DNA of 64,000 bases from Natrialba aegyptia DSM 13077 (GTDB taxonomy: Archaea > Halobacteriota > Halobacteria > Halobacteriales > Natrialbaceae), in contig NZ_AOIP01000015.1 of the NCBI RefSeq assembly GCF_000337535.1, positions 365,890 through 429,889 on the forward strand. The letters run 5' to 3'. The translations under genes were made by a program, and so were the position numbers. Position 1 is the first letter of the stretch. Every line of letters starts with the position of its first letter. This document shows positions 30,344 through 38,869 of the stretch, one piece after another. A model generated the notes under the pieces. That model was not told the origin of the DNA. It worked only from the letters and a program-made list of their open reading frames with translations, and searched no databases.

Positions 30344-31315
30344 ATGAGCCCCGAAACGCACACCGACGAGGAGGTTACGCTCGCACGATTACCCTCCGGC
30401 GTCGCGCTCACGACGACAGTGCACACCTACAGCGGCTCTGCGGACGGCCCGACACTGTATGTCCAGGCCGCACAGCACGGCCGCGAAATAAACGGCACCG
30501 AAACCCTCCGGCGCTTTCACGACCGGTTGCCCCTCGAGTCGCTGTCCGGAACGATCGTCGCCGTTCCCGTCGCAAATCCGCTCACCTTCGACCGCGTCTC
30601 CTACACCGCGCCGGAACAGTTCGACAGCGTCAACCCCAACATGAACCGCGTCTGGCCTGGCGACGCCGACGGCAGCCTCCACCAACGGATGGCCGCCCGC
30701 CTCTGGGGATTTGCCGTCCGGGCCGACGCCATCGTCGACCTCCATACCGGGAGCCCCGATTTGCTTCCGCACGTCGTCTACCGGGAAGGCGATGAGCGCG
30801 CTCGAGACCTCGCCAAAGCGTTCGGAACGGACATCCTGCTCTCGGAGGAGGCCGGCGAGGACGCCCCCGAAGAATGGCATCGCCGCGATTTCGCGGGCAA
30901 ACTCCGCGTCGCCGCCGCCGAGGCGGGAGTTCCCGCGATCACACCCGAACTCGCACACAGCAAACAGATCGTCGAAGGCGCCGTCGAAACCGGCGTCGAC
31001 GGGTTGCTCAACGTCTGTCGATCGCTCGGACTGCTTCCCGGAAACGCGCCACGCCGCGAGCAAACCGTCGCCCGAAACCACCTCGGACAGGTCACTGCCG
31101 ACGACTCCGGGCTGTTCCGTCCCGCTCCCACCCTCGAGTTCGGCAAGATCGTTTCGGCCGGCACTGAACTCGGAACGGTGTACGATCCGACGACGTACGA
31201 GGTGTTGCAGACGGCGACGGCGGACCGGAAGGGGCTGTTGTACTCGCTGACACAGGAGGCGACGGTGACGGCGGGCGACAAACTCGCCAGTGTGGCACTG
31301 GTGCGCGAGCAATAG
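30344..31315 (+). CDS. Succinylglutamate desuccinylase/aspartoacylase family protein
   Basis: 323 aa. Zinc-carboxypeptidase fold. Zinc ligands expected at His45 and Glu48 (QHGREINGTE) and His134 (DLHTGS). Substrate-pocket segment NPNMNRVWPGD resembles the family Arg site. The C-terminal third (about 240-320) is a beta-rich lobe typical of stand-alone aspartoacylase-like proteins. Probably cleaves an N-acyl amino acid or related amide; substrate unknown. Confidence 0.88.
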   Translation: MSPETHTDEEVTLARLPSGVALTTTVHTYSGSADGPTLYVQAAQHGREINGTETLRRFHDRLPLESLSGTIVAVPVANPLTFDRVSYTAPEQFDSVNPNMNRVWPGDADGSLHQRMAARLWGFAVRADAIVDLHTGSPDLLPHVVYREGDERARDLAKAFGTDILLSEEAGEDAPEEWHRRDFAGKLRVAAAEAGVPAITPELAHSKQIVEGAVETGVDGLLNVCRSLGLLPGNAPRREQTVARNHLGQVTADDSGLFRPAPTLEFGKIVSAGTELGTVYDPTTYEVLQTATADRKGLLYSLTQEATVTAGDKLASVALVREQ

Positions 31316-31348
31316 CGGCGGGCTGAGACACGAGGACGGGCAGAAAAA

Positions 31349-31540
31349 TTACGAGAGTCCGAGCAGCGAGAAGCCGTCTGCGGAGACGAGAACGATCGTC
31401 CACGCGCCGAGTCCGACTGTTAGCTAGCCGACGGTGGCGCGAGGGCGATCGTCGACGAGTAGCGCGAGCAGGGACGTGAGGTGTATTCCGACGAGGATCG
31501 GTTCAACAAGAGCGATATCGGGGAATCCGTACCGATCCCA
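31349..31540 (-). pseudogene. Remnant of a small membrane protein gene with in-frame amber stop
   Basis: On the minus strand one frame reads a hydrophobic stretch ALVEPILVGIHLTSLLALLV, VDDRPRATVG, then TAG (31424-31426), then in the same frame LTVGLGAWTIVLVSADGF, ending SLLGLS and TAA at 31349-31351. The two hydrophobic halves look like one small membrane protein interrupted by a stop. No start codon is seen above the hydrophobic part. Alternatively it is chance. Confidence 0.35.
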
Positions 31541-31571
31541 CGCTCGGCGGGCGCTCGACGGATCGGTCGGC

Positions 31572-32336
31572 CTACGCGGAAAAGCCGCCGTCGACGACGA
31601 GGCCGTGACCGGTGATAAACGACGCCTCGTCGCTCGCCAGGAACAGGATTGCGTCCGCGACTTCCTCGGGTTCGGCGAGGCGCTTGAGCGGGTACTGTTC
31701 GACCATCTGCTCGCGGGCCCGTTCGGGGTCGTCCTGCTGAGACAGGTACTGATCGAGGAGTTGCGTCTCGGTAAAGCCGGGGCAAACAGTGTTCGCGCGG
31801 ACGCCGTACGGGCCCGCTTCGGCAGCGACCGCACGGGTCATATTGAGGACGGCTCCCTTCGTCATCGAGTACGCGGCCTGTTTCGGTAAGCCGAGGATGC
31901 TCGCCAGCGAACCGACGTTGACGATCGAGCCGTGTCCCTGTTCTTTCATGTGGGGAAGCGCGGCGTGACAGCCGTTCCAGGCCCCGTTGATGTTCACGTC
32001 GATGACGAAGTCTCGAATCGAGTTCTCGAGTTCTTCGAGGCTCCCGCCCGGGTGGCCGGTACCGGCGTTGTTGACGAGCACGTCGAGTCCGTGCGTCTCG
32101 GTGATGTCGTCGATCACGTCGTGAAACTGGTCGCTGTCGGTCACGTCGAGTTCGTAGAACGAAGCGGTGCCGTTCGAGTCCGCGTTCTCGAGTTCGTCGG
32201 CGACGGCCCGGCCGCCGTCGTTGTCGACATCCGTGACGATGACGTGTGCGCCTTCCGCCGCACACCGTTCGGCGGTTGCCTTGCCGATCCCTGCCGCTGC
32301 GCCCGTGATGACGACGGTTTTCTCGGAGAGTCGCAT
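31572..32336 (-). CDS. SDR family oxidoreductase (3-oxoacyl-ACP reductase / glucose dehydrogenase-like)
   Basis: 254 aa from the ATG at 32336 (MRLSEKTVVITG). TGAAAGIG cofactor motif, TDVDND (Asp at the end of strand 2 suggests NAD), NNAGTG, VGSLAS, catalytic YSMTK, and the PGFTETQ and DGGFSA ends of classical SDRs. An AATTTATG box at 32362-32369 supports this start over an in-frame ATG 13 codons earlier. Substrate unknown. Confidence 0.92.
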   Translation of the reverse strand: MRLSEKTVVITGAAAGIGKATAERCAAEGAHVIVTDVDNDGGRAVADELENADSNGTASFYELDVTDSDQFHDVIDDITETHGLDVLVNNAGTGHPGGSLEELENSIRDFVIDVNINGAWNGCHAALPHMKEQGHGSIVNVGSLASILGLPKQAAYSMTKGAVLNMTRAVAAEAGPYGVRANTVCPGFTETQLLDQYLSQQDDPERAREQMVEQYPLKRLAEPEEVADAILFLASDEASFITGHGLVVDGGFSA

Positions 32337-32445
32337 GAATCCAGTATCGGGCGGACGATACATAAATTCGTTCATCGTTTAGCGGCTGTTCGTTGTCACT
32401 GTTTGCTGCTGTGACGATACGAAGAACAGTGGTAACTACACTGGC

Positions 32446-32886
32446 TTACAGGCAGTCACGTGTAGCGTCCGAGCGAGTTCCGGCGTGCGATCGTAGGGCG
32501 GTCTCCGGGTCGGCGTCCTCGCCAGGTGCTTTCGACTCGCGACACGGGCGCTCGGGGAGGATACGGTAGTCGATGAGTTCGTCGTCTGCAACGATGACGA
32601 CCAGAATGTCGCTCTCTGCGACGGTGTCGAATTCCGATCTGGAAACGACCAGTTGGTCGACGATCTGTCCGTCCTCCTCGAGCAGGAGCACGACGTGCTC
32701 GCCGTCGACGATTCGGTCGACGACGGCGACGTAGCGCTCCGTATCGGCGGGCGTCTCGGTCGTGTGGGGTGGGCGAGCACCGCCGACAGTACCGATTCCG
32801 AGTCCGCCAAGCGTCGTCCCGGCGAGGACGGCGAGTCCGTGCAAAGCGGTGCGTCGCGACAGGCTGCGGGAGCGGTCCGAAACCAT
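32446..32886 (-). CDS. Tat-exported DUF3006 family protein
   Basis: 146 aa. Twin-arginine signal SRRTALHGLAVLAG at about residues 10-23 with a following hydrophobic stretch to about 36; no lipobox Cys. The mature part YVAVVDRIVDGEHVVLLLEE through LVVIVADDELIDYRIL is the DUF3006 beta-barrel. The C-terminal tail (about 113-146) is polar and disordered. Outside the membrane; function of DUF3006 is unknown, though bacterial copies sit next to metallo-beta-lactamase ComEC-type genes. CTATATAAA at 32908-32916 is a strong TATA box. Confidence 0.75.
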   Translation of the reverse strand: MVSDRSRSLSRRTALHGLAVLAGTTLGGLGIGTVGGARPPHTTETPADTERYVAVVDRIVDGEHVVLLLEEDGQIVDQLVVSRSEFDTVAESDILVVIVADDELIDYRILPERPCRESKAPGEDADPETALRSHAGTRSDATRDCL

Positions 32887-33317
32887 GGGCTCGCTGGTTG
32901 CGGTATCCTATATAAACCCGCGCCGGCAGGGAACCGGTGATGGCCACAACGTGTGAAACGATACCATTGCTACCTCCACTACAGAGTAATAGTCACAATA
33001 AATATAGATACTAGAACATGACGGATAATATATGATATTCGGCGGTAGTAATCTGATGATGGAAAAGCGAGTTTTTCGGAGGTGATTGCCCATATACAGC
33101 CATAATACTCGAATATAATCTACTGACGGAGACAGCAGACCAACAAGAATCGAACTGAGACGGACAGATAATATAAATATGATTTCTATTATGGACTCAG
33201 TATCTGTACTGACGACGTTTATGGCCGGTCAGGAAGTCGACCGATTACCCGACGCACCCCCGGCCCACGAGCCGAGATTCCTCCAAAGGTTTATCAACTG
33301 ACTAGGAAGTAATTCGA
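32887..33317. other. AT-rich intergenic region with promoters and a possible 36-aa ORF
   Basis: Markedly AT-rich between 32990 and 33200. It holds the DUF3006 promoter at its left and GTTTATCAA (33289-33297) as TATA box for the SMC-related gene at its right. ATG at 33191 opens a 36-codon frame (MDSVSVLTTFMAGQEV...) ending at 33301 with haloarchaeal-looking codons; its nearest TATA-like run (33168-33176) is rather close. I do not call it a gene. Confidence 0.4.
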
Positions 33318-35303
33318 ATGATGGCTACACAGGAGTCCGTCGCCCATGAGGCACGATTACGGGCGCAGAACATCGGTGGGATCGACGAGACGACAGTCGA
33401 ACTCGAATCAGGGATTACCGTCCTTGCAGGACGAAACGCGACAAACAGAACGTCGCTTCTCCAGGCGTTTATGGCCGCTCTCGGGGGCTCGTCAGCCTCC
33501 CTCAAGGCCGACGCCGAGGAGGGATACGCCGAACTCGAACTCGACGACCAGACCTACACCCGAACGCTCAAACGAACGGGAAACACCGTCGTCACCGACG
33601 GCGAGCCGTATCTCGACGACCCCGAGCTCGCCGACCTCTACGCGTTCCTGCTGGAATCGAATCCGGCCCGTCGCGCCGTCACGACCGAAGACGACCTGCG
33701 CGAAATCATCCTTCGACCGGTCGACACCGACGAGATCGAGCGCGAAATCTCGCGGCTAACTGACGAGAAAAACGAAATCTCGAACGAACTCGATCGGCTC
33801 GACTCCCTCAAGAACGACCTCCCTTCGCTCGAACAGCAACGCACCGATCTCGAGGGGAAAATCGAGGACAAACGGGACGAACTCGAGGCCGTCAAAGCGG
33901 CAATTGAAGAGGCCGAAGCGAACGCGGACACCCAACAGGAGGGCCAGGACGAACTCGAGGAGAAACTCAGTGAACTCCGCGAGCGTCGCTCCGCGCTCGA
34001 AGACGTCCGATTCGACCTCGAAACCGAACGCGAGAGCCTCTCCGCCCTGCGCGAGGAACGCGACGACCTCGAAGCCGAACAGGAAGACCTCCCTGCACTC
34101 AACTCACTCGACCGTGAGGAAGTCGACGCCGAAATCGACCGACTCCAGCGCCAGTCCCAGTCGATCGACGGGGTTATCAGCCAACTCCAGAGCATCGTCC
34201 AGTTCAACGAGGAGATGCTCGAGGGCTCTCACCCCGAGATCCGACAGCTGCTGGCCAACGACGACACCGAGTCGACCGACCAGGCGATCACCGACCAACT
34301 AGTCGACGACGGAGCGGAAACCGTCCGCTGTTGGACCTGCGGCAGCCAGGTCCAGCGCAGCGAAATCGAAGCGACGATCGACCGCCTTCGCGAACACCAA
34401 GAGACCAAACTCAGCGAGCGCGACGACCTCGAATCCCAGATCGAATCGCTGCGCAGCGAACGGCGAGAGATCGACCAGACGCGACAGCGCCACGAGCGCG
34501 TCGACCGACGACTCGACTCCGTCACCGACGAAATCGAACAGCGCGAAGCCCGACTCGACGACCTCACCGATCGCCGCGAAGAACTCGAGAGCGAAATCGA
34601 CGACCTCGAAACCGAGGCCGCCGAACTCGAAGCCGAAGCCGACGACGACACCGAGGACGACGAAGAGAGCCTCCTCGAACTCAACCGCCGCGCGAACGAA
34701 CTCGAGTTCTCCCTCGGCAGACTCGAACGCGACCTCGAGACGACGACCGACGACATCGAGGACATCGAATCCGCACTCGAGGACGAAGACCAACTCGAAC
34801 AGCGCCGCGACGAGATTCGCGACGAACTCGAGGAACTCCGCACTCGGATCGACCGGATCGAGCGCGAGGCCGTCGAGTCGTTCAACGAGCACATGGACGC
34901 CGTACTCGAGGTGCTCGAGTACCGGAATATCGACCGGATCTGGATCGAACGCGTCGGCAAGACGGTCCGCGAAGGCCGGCGGAAGGTCGAGCAGACGGCG
35001 TTCGACCTCCACATCGTCCGCAGTACGGCGGACGGCAGCACGTACGAGGACACGATCGACCACCTGAGCGAGAGCGAACGGGAGGTCACCGGCCTGATCT
35101 TCGGGCTCGCCGGCTATCTGGTCCACGAAGTCTACGAGGAAGTGCCGTTCATGCTGCTCGACTCGCTCGAAGCGCTCGACTCGAACCGTATCGCGGCACT
35201 GGTCGAGTACTTCGAATCCCACACCGACTTCCTCGTCGTGGCACTGCTGCCCGAGGACGCGGCGGCGCTCGACGACGAGTACGATCGCGTGACCGAAATC
35301 TAG
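33318..35303 (+). CDS. Archaea-specific SMC-related protein
   Basis: 661 aa. N-terminal head (about 1-140), a very long acidic coiled coil (about 145-310 and 350-545) and a C-terminal head (about 560-661). Mid-coil Cys pair CWTCGSQ at about 337-340 resembles a Rad50 zinc hook. The P-loop position reads AGRNATNRTSLLQA, lacking the Walker Lys, and the Walker B region is FMLLDSLEALDS without the catalytic Glu. This matches the haloarchaeal family often encoded next to RdfA. Convergent with rdfA here. Probably a structural, non-hydrolysing or weak ATPase. ATG 33318 or the next Met codon. Confidence 0.85.
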   Translation: MMATQESVAHEARLRAQNIGGIDETTVELESGITVLAGRNATNRTSLLQAFMAALGGSSASLKADAEEGYAELELDDQTYTRTLKRTGNTVVTDGEPYLDDPELADLYAFLLESNPARRAVTTEDDLREIILRPVDTDEIEREISRLTDEKNEISNELDRLDSLKNDLPSLEQQRTDLEGKIEDKRDELEAVKAAIEEAEANADTQQEGQDELEEKLSELRERRSALEDVRFDLETERESLSALREERDDLEAEQEDLPALNSLDREEVDAEIDRLQRQSQSIDGVISQLQSIVQFNEEMLEGSHPEIRQLLANDDTESTDQAITDQLVDDGAETVRCWTCGSQVQRSEIEATIDRLREHQETKLSERDDLESQIESLRSERREIDQTRQRHERVDRRLDSVTDEIEQREARLDDLTDRREELESEIDDLETEAAELEAEADDDTEDDEESLLELNRRANELEFSLGRLERDLETTTDDIEDIESALEDEDQLEQRRDEIRDELEELRTRIDRIEREAVESFNEHMDAVLEVLEYRNIDRIWIERVGKTVREGRRKVEQTAFDLHIVRSTADGSTYEDTIDHLSESEREVTGLIFGLAGYLVHEVYEEVPFMLLDSLEALDSNRIAALVEYFESHTDFLVVALLPEDAAALDDEYDRVTEI

Positions 35304-35553
35304 CGCTCGCGTTCAACACCCGTTCTGGTTCTGAACGACGGGATCCGATTTTCGAAACCAGTACTGCCCCCGAGCGTTCCGCAGATTGCCACGAGTGGTG
35401 ACCAGTATTCCGCAACTTGAAATCCGATCACTGTTCCCGATCGTGGTCGCATCCCATAACAATAGTACGTCTGTTATGGGTTGTTCGAGAAGCAAGGCGG
35501 TCTGCAGTCCAACTGGCACCCGGACATCGACGGTCTCCGGCCGACGATTCCCG

Positions 35554-36285
35554 CTACGGCTCATAACAGTCACACGCGCCCGATTCCAGCAAGTCCGCTA
35601 CATCGTACTGTTTTCCACACCGTTCACACAGTACCTGCACGTCCGCGAAAACCCGGCGCGGACCGACCCGCAACTGATCCGTCTCCTGCAGTCGATCGAG
35701 TTTACTTTCCGTGACCGAGACCGTTCGCTGGCGCAATTCCTCGATCGTTCGGGCCGTCGCCGCTGCACTCGGGCCGTCAGTTCTCGATGGCGCAGTGGCG
35801 TTTCGGTACCCCGTCAGGTACGATCTGATCGCTCCGTACGAGACGAACTCGTCGGTTACCGTCTCAACAGCGACGCCATCTCGCTCGAGTCGCCGTTCGA
35901 GCTGTGTTCGTTCGCCACGGCTCCCGGTTTCCCCGGAGAGCACCGCATAGAGGTGCGAGACGTCTTCAGTGATCGTTTCGATCCCTGCCGCCGTGAGGAC
36001 CGCCCGCAGAAGTTGCTCGTTGAACCAGTCTGCAAGCGATCGAAGGCTCGCATCGGTTTCGGGGTTCGTCCAGCGGGCCTCGAGTTCATCGCCGACGCCT
36101 GCAAGTTCGCGGTCGTACTCGGAGATGAGTCGAGCGACCTTCGGTTGCGGGCCGGGTTTCGAGCGCGATGCGGGGACAGCGGGTGTGGACGTATCGGATT
36201 CGCTCGACCCGGGAGGAGTCGTCTGGGGGTCCTGTCCCGCGTTTTCGTGGGCACTCCGATCGGGGCTGTCGTCCTGGTCGTCCAT
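35554..36285 (-). CDS. rdfA: Rod-determining factor RdfA
   Basis: 243 aa from the ATG at 36285. Acidic disordered start (to about 45), then the family core KVARLISEYDRELAGVGDELEARW (shown here only as family outline), LRSLADWFNEQLLRAVL, RRLERDGVAVETVTDEFVSYGAIRSYL, and a C-terminal Cys cluster CERC...CDC that could bind zinc. RdfA controls rod versus disk shape in Haloferax. It points toward the SMC-related gene, with 250 nt between the two stops. An in-frame extension upstream to 36447 exists but reads unlike the family. Confidence 0.85.
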   Translation of the reverse strand: MDDQDDSPDRSAHENAGQDPQTTPPGSSESDTSTPAVPASRSKPGPQPKVARLISEYDRELAGVGDELEARWTNPETDASLRSLADWFNEQLLRAVLTAAGIETITEDVSHLYAVLSGETGSRGERTQLERRLERDGVAVETVTDEFVSYGAIRSYLTGYRNATAPSRTDGPSAAATARTIEELRQRTVSVTESKLDRLQETDQLRVGPRRVFADVQVLCERCGKQYDVADLLESGACDCYEP

Positions 36286-36439
36286 CGAGAGTCGTCCGAA
36301 GAGTTCACGTTCGCGAGGAAAGCCGTTTCGGTGCTCGGCGTTGGACTCGCGGTCGAGTGTTTCGGCGTGGCAGGTGAAAGATTCCGCATACTGGAACGCG
36401 ACGGGAAGAGACGACAGCGTGCACACCACGCGGCAAGAA

Positions 36440-36453
36440 CGCATATGTATGCG
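36440..36453. promoter_or_regulatory. 14-bp palindrome between iclR-type and rdfA genes
   Basis: CGCATATGTATGCG, with 6-bp arms CGCATA/TATGCG and a 2-bp centre. It lies about 155 nt upstream of the rdfA start. Could be an operator for the neighbouring IclR protein or for rdfA control. No more can be said. Confidence 0.35.
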
Positions 36454-36569
36454 GAGTGAACTGGCAGGGTAGCAGAGAGATTGGTTCCGTATCGCGGACG
36501 GAGGGGGATATTCGACGGGACGAACGGGTGTCTGCAACGGACGATTCCAGCATCCGAATCGAGGGGGCG

Positions 36570-37340
36570 TTATCCGTAGGCGAGCGTGACCCTGATCTCC
36601 CCGGCCTTGTCCCAGAGCCGGTTCGGGAGGTCGTCGTGGACGTACTCGTCCGTGAAGCGACTCGTCGGGCCGAACACGCTCAGCGCGCCGAGGAGGTCGT
36701 CGTCGGGCGTATAGACGGGGACGGCGACGCTCCGGAGGCCGTCCATGTGTTCTTCGTTGTTGACGGCATAGCCCTGGTCGCGGATCTGCTCGAGTTCGGC
36801 GGCGAGGGTGTCGGGATCGGTGATGGTGTTGTCCGTAATCGCGTCGAGGCCGGCCGTCGCGACGAAGTCGGCGACGGTGTCGTCGTCCCATTCCGAGAGG
36901 ATCACCTTGCCGGAGGCCAGCGAGTGAAGCGGTCTGCGTTTGCCGATCATGGTATCGGAGAGGCTGCCGTACCGGTGGACGTAGACCCCCTCGTACTCCT
37001 CTTCGACGATGAAAACGGCTCGTTCGTCCGTCTCCTTGCCGAGTTCGAACACCGAGCGCTTGGCGGCGGTGTAGCCGCGTCGTCGGGTTCGTGCCTGCTC
37101 GCTGATTTCGAGAAAGCGAAAGCCGACGTAGTAGGCGCCGTCGCGTTCGATCACGTAGCCGAGATCGGCCAGCGTGGTGAGGTGGCGATAGACGGTGCTC
37201 TTGGTGAACTCGGTTCGGCGCGTGAGTTCGGTGATCGTCACGCCGTCTGCGTCCGCGAGCGTCTCGAGGATTGCGAACGTCTTGCGGGTCGTCGAGACAC
37301 CCGCGTCGTTTCGTTTTCCTCGGCCGCGGTCCCTGCTCAT
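36570..37340 (-). CDS. IclR family transcriptional regulator
   Basis: 256 aa. N-terminal winged helix TTRKTFAILETLADADGVTITELT with the recognition helix TKSTVYRHLTTLADLGYV, then the IclR effector domain (about 90-250) with GKRRPLHSLASGK and SVAVPVY. These proteins sense small aromatic or carboxylic metabolites. It lies downstream of, and in the same direction as, the glutaryl-CoA dehydrogenase gene, suggesting it regulates the acyl-CoA block. AATAAAAC at 37379-37386 is its likely TATA box. The ATG at 37361 is an alternative start. Confidence 0.92.
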   Translation of the reverse strand: MSRDRGRGKRNDAGVSTTRKTFAILETLADADGVTITELTRRTEFTKSTVYRHLTTLADLGYVIERDGAYYVGFRFLEISEQARTRRRGYTAAKRSVFELGKETDERAVFIVEEEYEGVYVHRYGSLSDTMIGKRRPLHSLASGKVILSEWDDDTVADFVATAGLDAITDNTITDPDTLAAELEQIRDQGYAVNNEEHMDGLRSVAVPVYTPDDDLLGALSVFGPTSRFTDEYVHDDLPNRLWDKAGEIRVTLAYG

Positions 37341-37507
37341 ATCGAGAGTATTCCGCGGCATCTCAATGAATGTTCCGAATAATAAAACAGAATCTGCGGA
37401 GTGTGAAACCCGAAGGAGGACGGGTGGATCATGGTGAACCGGGAATTGAGAATTGGGGAACCGAACGGAAAAAGAGGAGAAGAAAAGGACGGCCGCACAC
37501 CGGCAAG

Positions 37508-38671
37508 TTACTGGTATGCCGGAATGCCGGTCAGATCTTCGCCGAGAATCAGCGTGTGGATATCGTGGGTGCCCTCGTAGGTGTAGACCGTCTCCATGTT
37601 CGCCATGTGGCGCATCGGCGAGTAGTCGGTCGTGATGCCGTTGCCGCCGAGCATCTCGCGAGCGACGCGGGCCTGATCACGGGCCATGCGGACGTTGTTT
37701 CGCTTCGCCATCGAGACGTGCTGGGGCCGCAGGTCGCCGCGCTCTTTGAGGTCCGCGAGTCGGTACGCGAGCAACTGGCTCAGCGTAATCTGGGTCGCCA
37801 TCTCCGCGAGTTTGCGCTGCTGGAGCTGGAACTGGCCGATCGGTCCGCCGAACTGCTCGCGGTCGGTCGCGTACTGGCGGGCTTCTTCGAAGGCGTCGCG
37901 AGCCGCGCCGATTGCCCCCCACGCGATGCCGTAGCGGGCCTGCGTGAGACAGGAAAGCGGCCCCTTCATCCCGGAGACGCCGGGAAGCACGTTCGATTCG
38001 GGGACGTGAACGTCGTTCAGCCCGATCTCGCCGGTGATCGACGCGCGCAGCGAGAGCTTCTCGGTGATCTTGTTCGTCGTGATTCCGTCGCGGTCGGTCT
38101 CGACGAGGAAGCCGCGAACGGGGTCGTCCTCGGCCGAGCGGTCGCGCGCCCAGACGATCGCAACGTCCGAAATCGGCGAGTTCGTGATCCACGTCTTCGA
38201 GCCGTTGATGACGTAGCCGTCGCCGTCGGCCTCGGCGTAGGTCTCCATCGACGACGGGTTCGAGCCGTGTTCCGGCTCCGTGAGGCCGAAACAGCCGACC
38301 GCCTCGCCCTGCCCGAGCTTGGGCAGCCACTCCTCCTTTTGCGCTTCGCTACCGTAGGCGTGGATGGGGTACATGACGAGTGCCCCCTGCACGGACGCCA
38401 TCGAACGCAGCCCCGAGTCGCCGGCCTCGAGTTCTTGCATCAGGAGTCCGTAGGCGGTTTCGGAGACGTTCGGCGAGCCGTATCCCTCGAGGTTCGGCGC
38501 GTAGAAGCCGAGCTCACCCATCTTCGGGATCAGCTCTTTCGGGAACGTGCCCGCCTCGAAGTGCTCGCCGATGTCGGGCTTGACGTGTTCCTCGACGAAC
38601 TCGCGGGCGGTGTCCCGGATCAACCGCTCTTCCTGGTCTAAATCCGCTTCGAGCTGAACGAAATCCAGCAT
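37508..38671 (-). CDS. Acyl-CoA dehydrogenase, glutaryl-CoA dehydrogenase-like
   Basis: 387 aa. Oxidises and decarboxylates glutaryl-CoA to crotonyl-CoA with FAD. Typical GCDH segments: RSMASVQGALVMYPIHAYGS, GLTEPEHGSNP, KTWITNSP and the C-terminal TYEGTHDIHTLILG, with catalytic Glu366. The TxDIH variant distinguishes GCDH from straight-chain acyl-CoA dehydrogenases (which read TxEIQ). The product feeds the enoyl-CoA hydratase and 3-hydroxyacyl-CoA dehydrogenase encoded nearby. Start at 38671 with a CTATTGC box about 25 nt upstream. Confidence 0.9.
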   Translation of the reverse strand: MLDFVQLEADLDQEERLIRDTAREFVEEHVKPDIGEHFEAGTFPKELIPKMGELGFYAPNLEGYGSPNVSETAYGLLMQELEAGDSGLRSMASVQGALVMYPIHAYGSEAQKEEWLPKLGQGEAVGCFGLTEPEHGSNPSSMETYAEADGDGYVINGSKTWITNSPISDVAIVWARDRSAEDDPVRGFLVETDRDGITTNKITEKLSLRASITGEIGLNDVHVPESNVLPGVSGMKGPLSCLTQARYGIAWGAIGAARDAFEEARQYATDREQFGGPIGQFQLQQRKLAEMATQITLSQLLAYRLADLKERGDLRPQHVSMAKRNNVRMARDQARVAREMLGGNGITTDYSPMRHMANMETVYTYEGTHDIHTLILGEDLTGIPAYQ

Positions 38672-38780
38672 GTATCATACTTCGCCAACGATGCAATAGG
38701 CGTTGCGATACGTGTTACCAGTACAACACCTCAGTGACACGCCCGCGCTGGTTCCCAGTTTCTTCCTCACCCCGTCTTCT

Positions 38781-38845
38781 GTATAATTCTCTTGTCTGAG
38801 GCTCTGATAGACAGGTTTGATCAAATGATAACGGAAGAATTATAC
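38781..38845. promoter_or_regulatory. Inverted repeat spanning the TAXI promoter
   Basis: GTATAATTCT (38781-38790) and its exact complement AGAATTATAC (38836-38845) are 10-bp arms 45 bp apart. The right arm is itself the TATA box for the TAXI gene (25-32 nt before the ATG at 38870). The left arm could be a divergent TATA box or the second half of an operator. Confidence 0.5.
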
Positions 38846-38869
38846 GATGGAAATATGTAACGGCTTGTC

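Noticed and set aside
37361..37363. Upstream ATG as IclR start
   Set aside because: The TATA-like box at 37379-37386 would put transcription start at about this point, leaving it too close; the ATG at 37340 is preferred but the alternative is not excluded.
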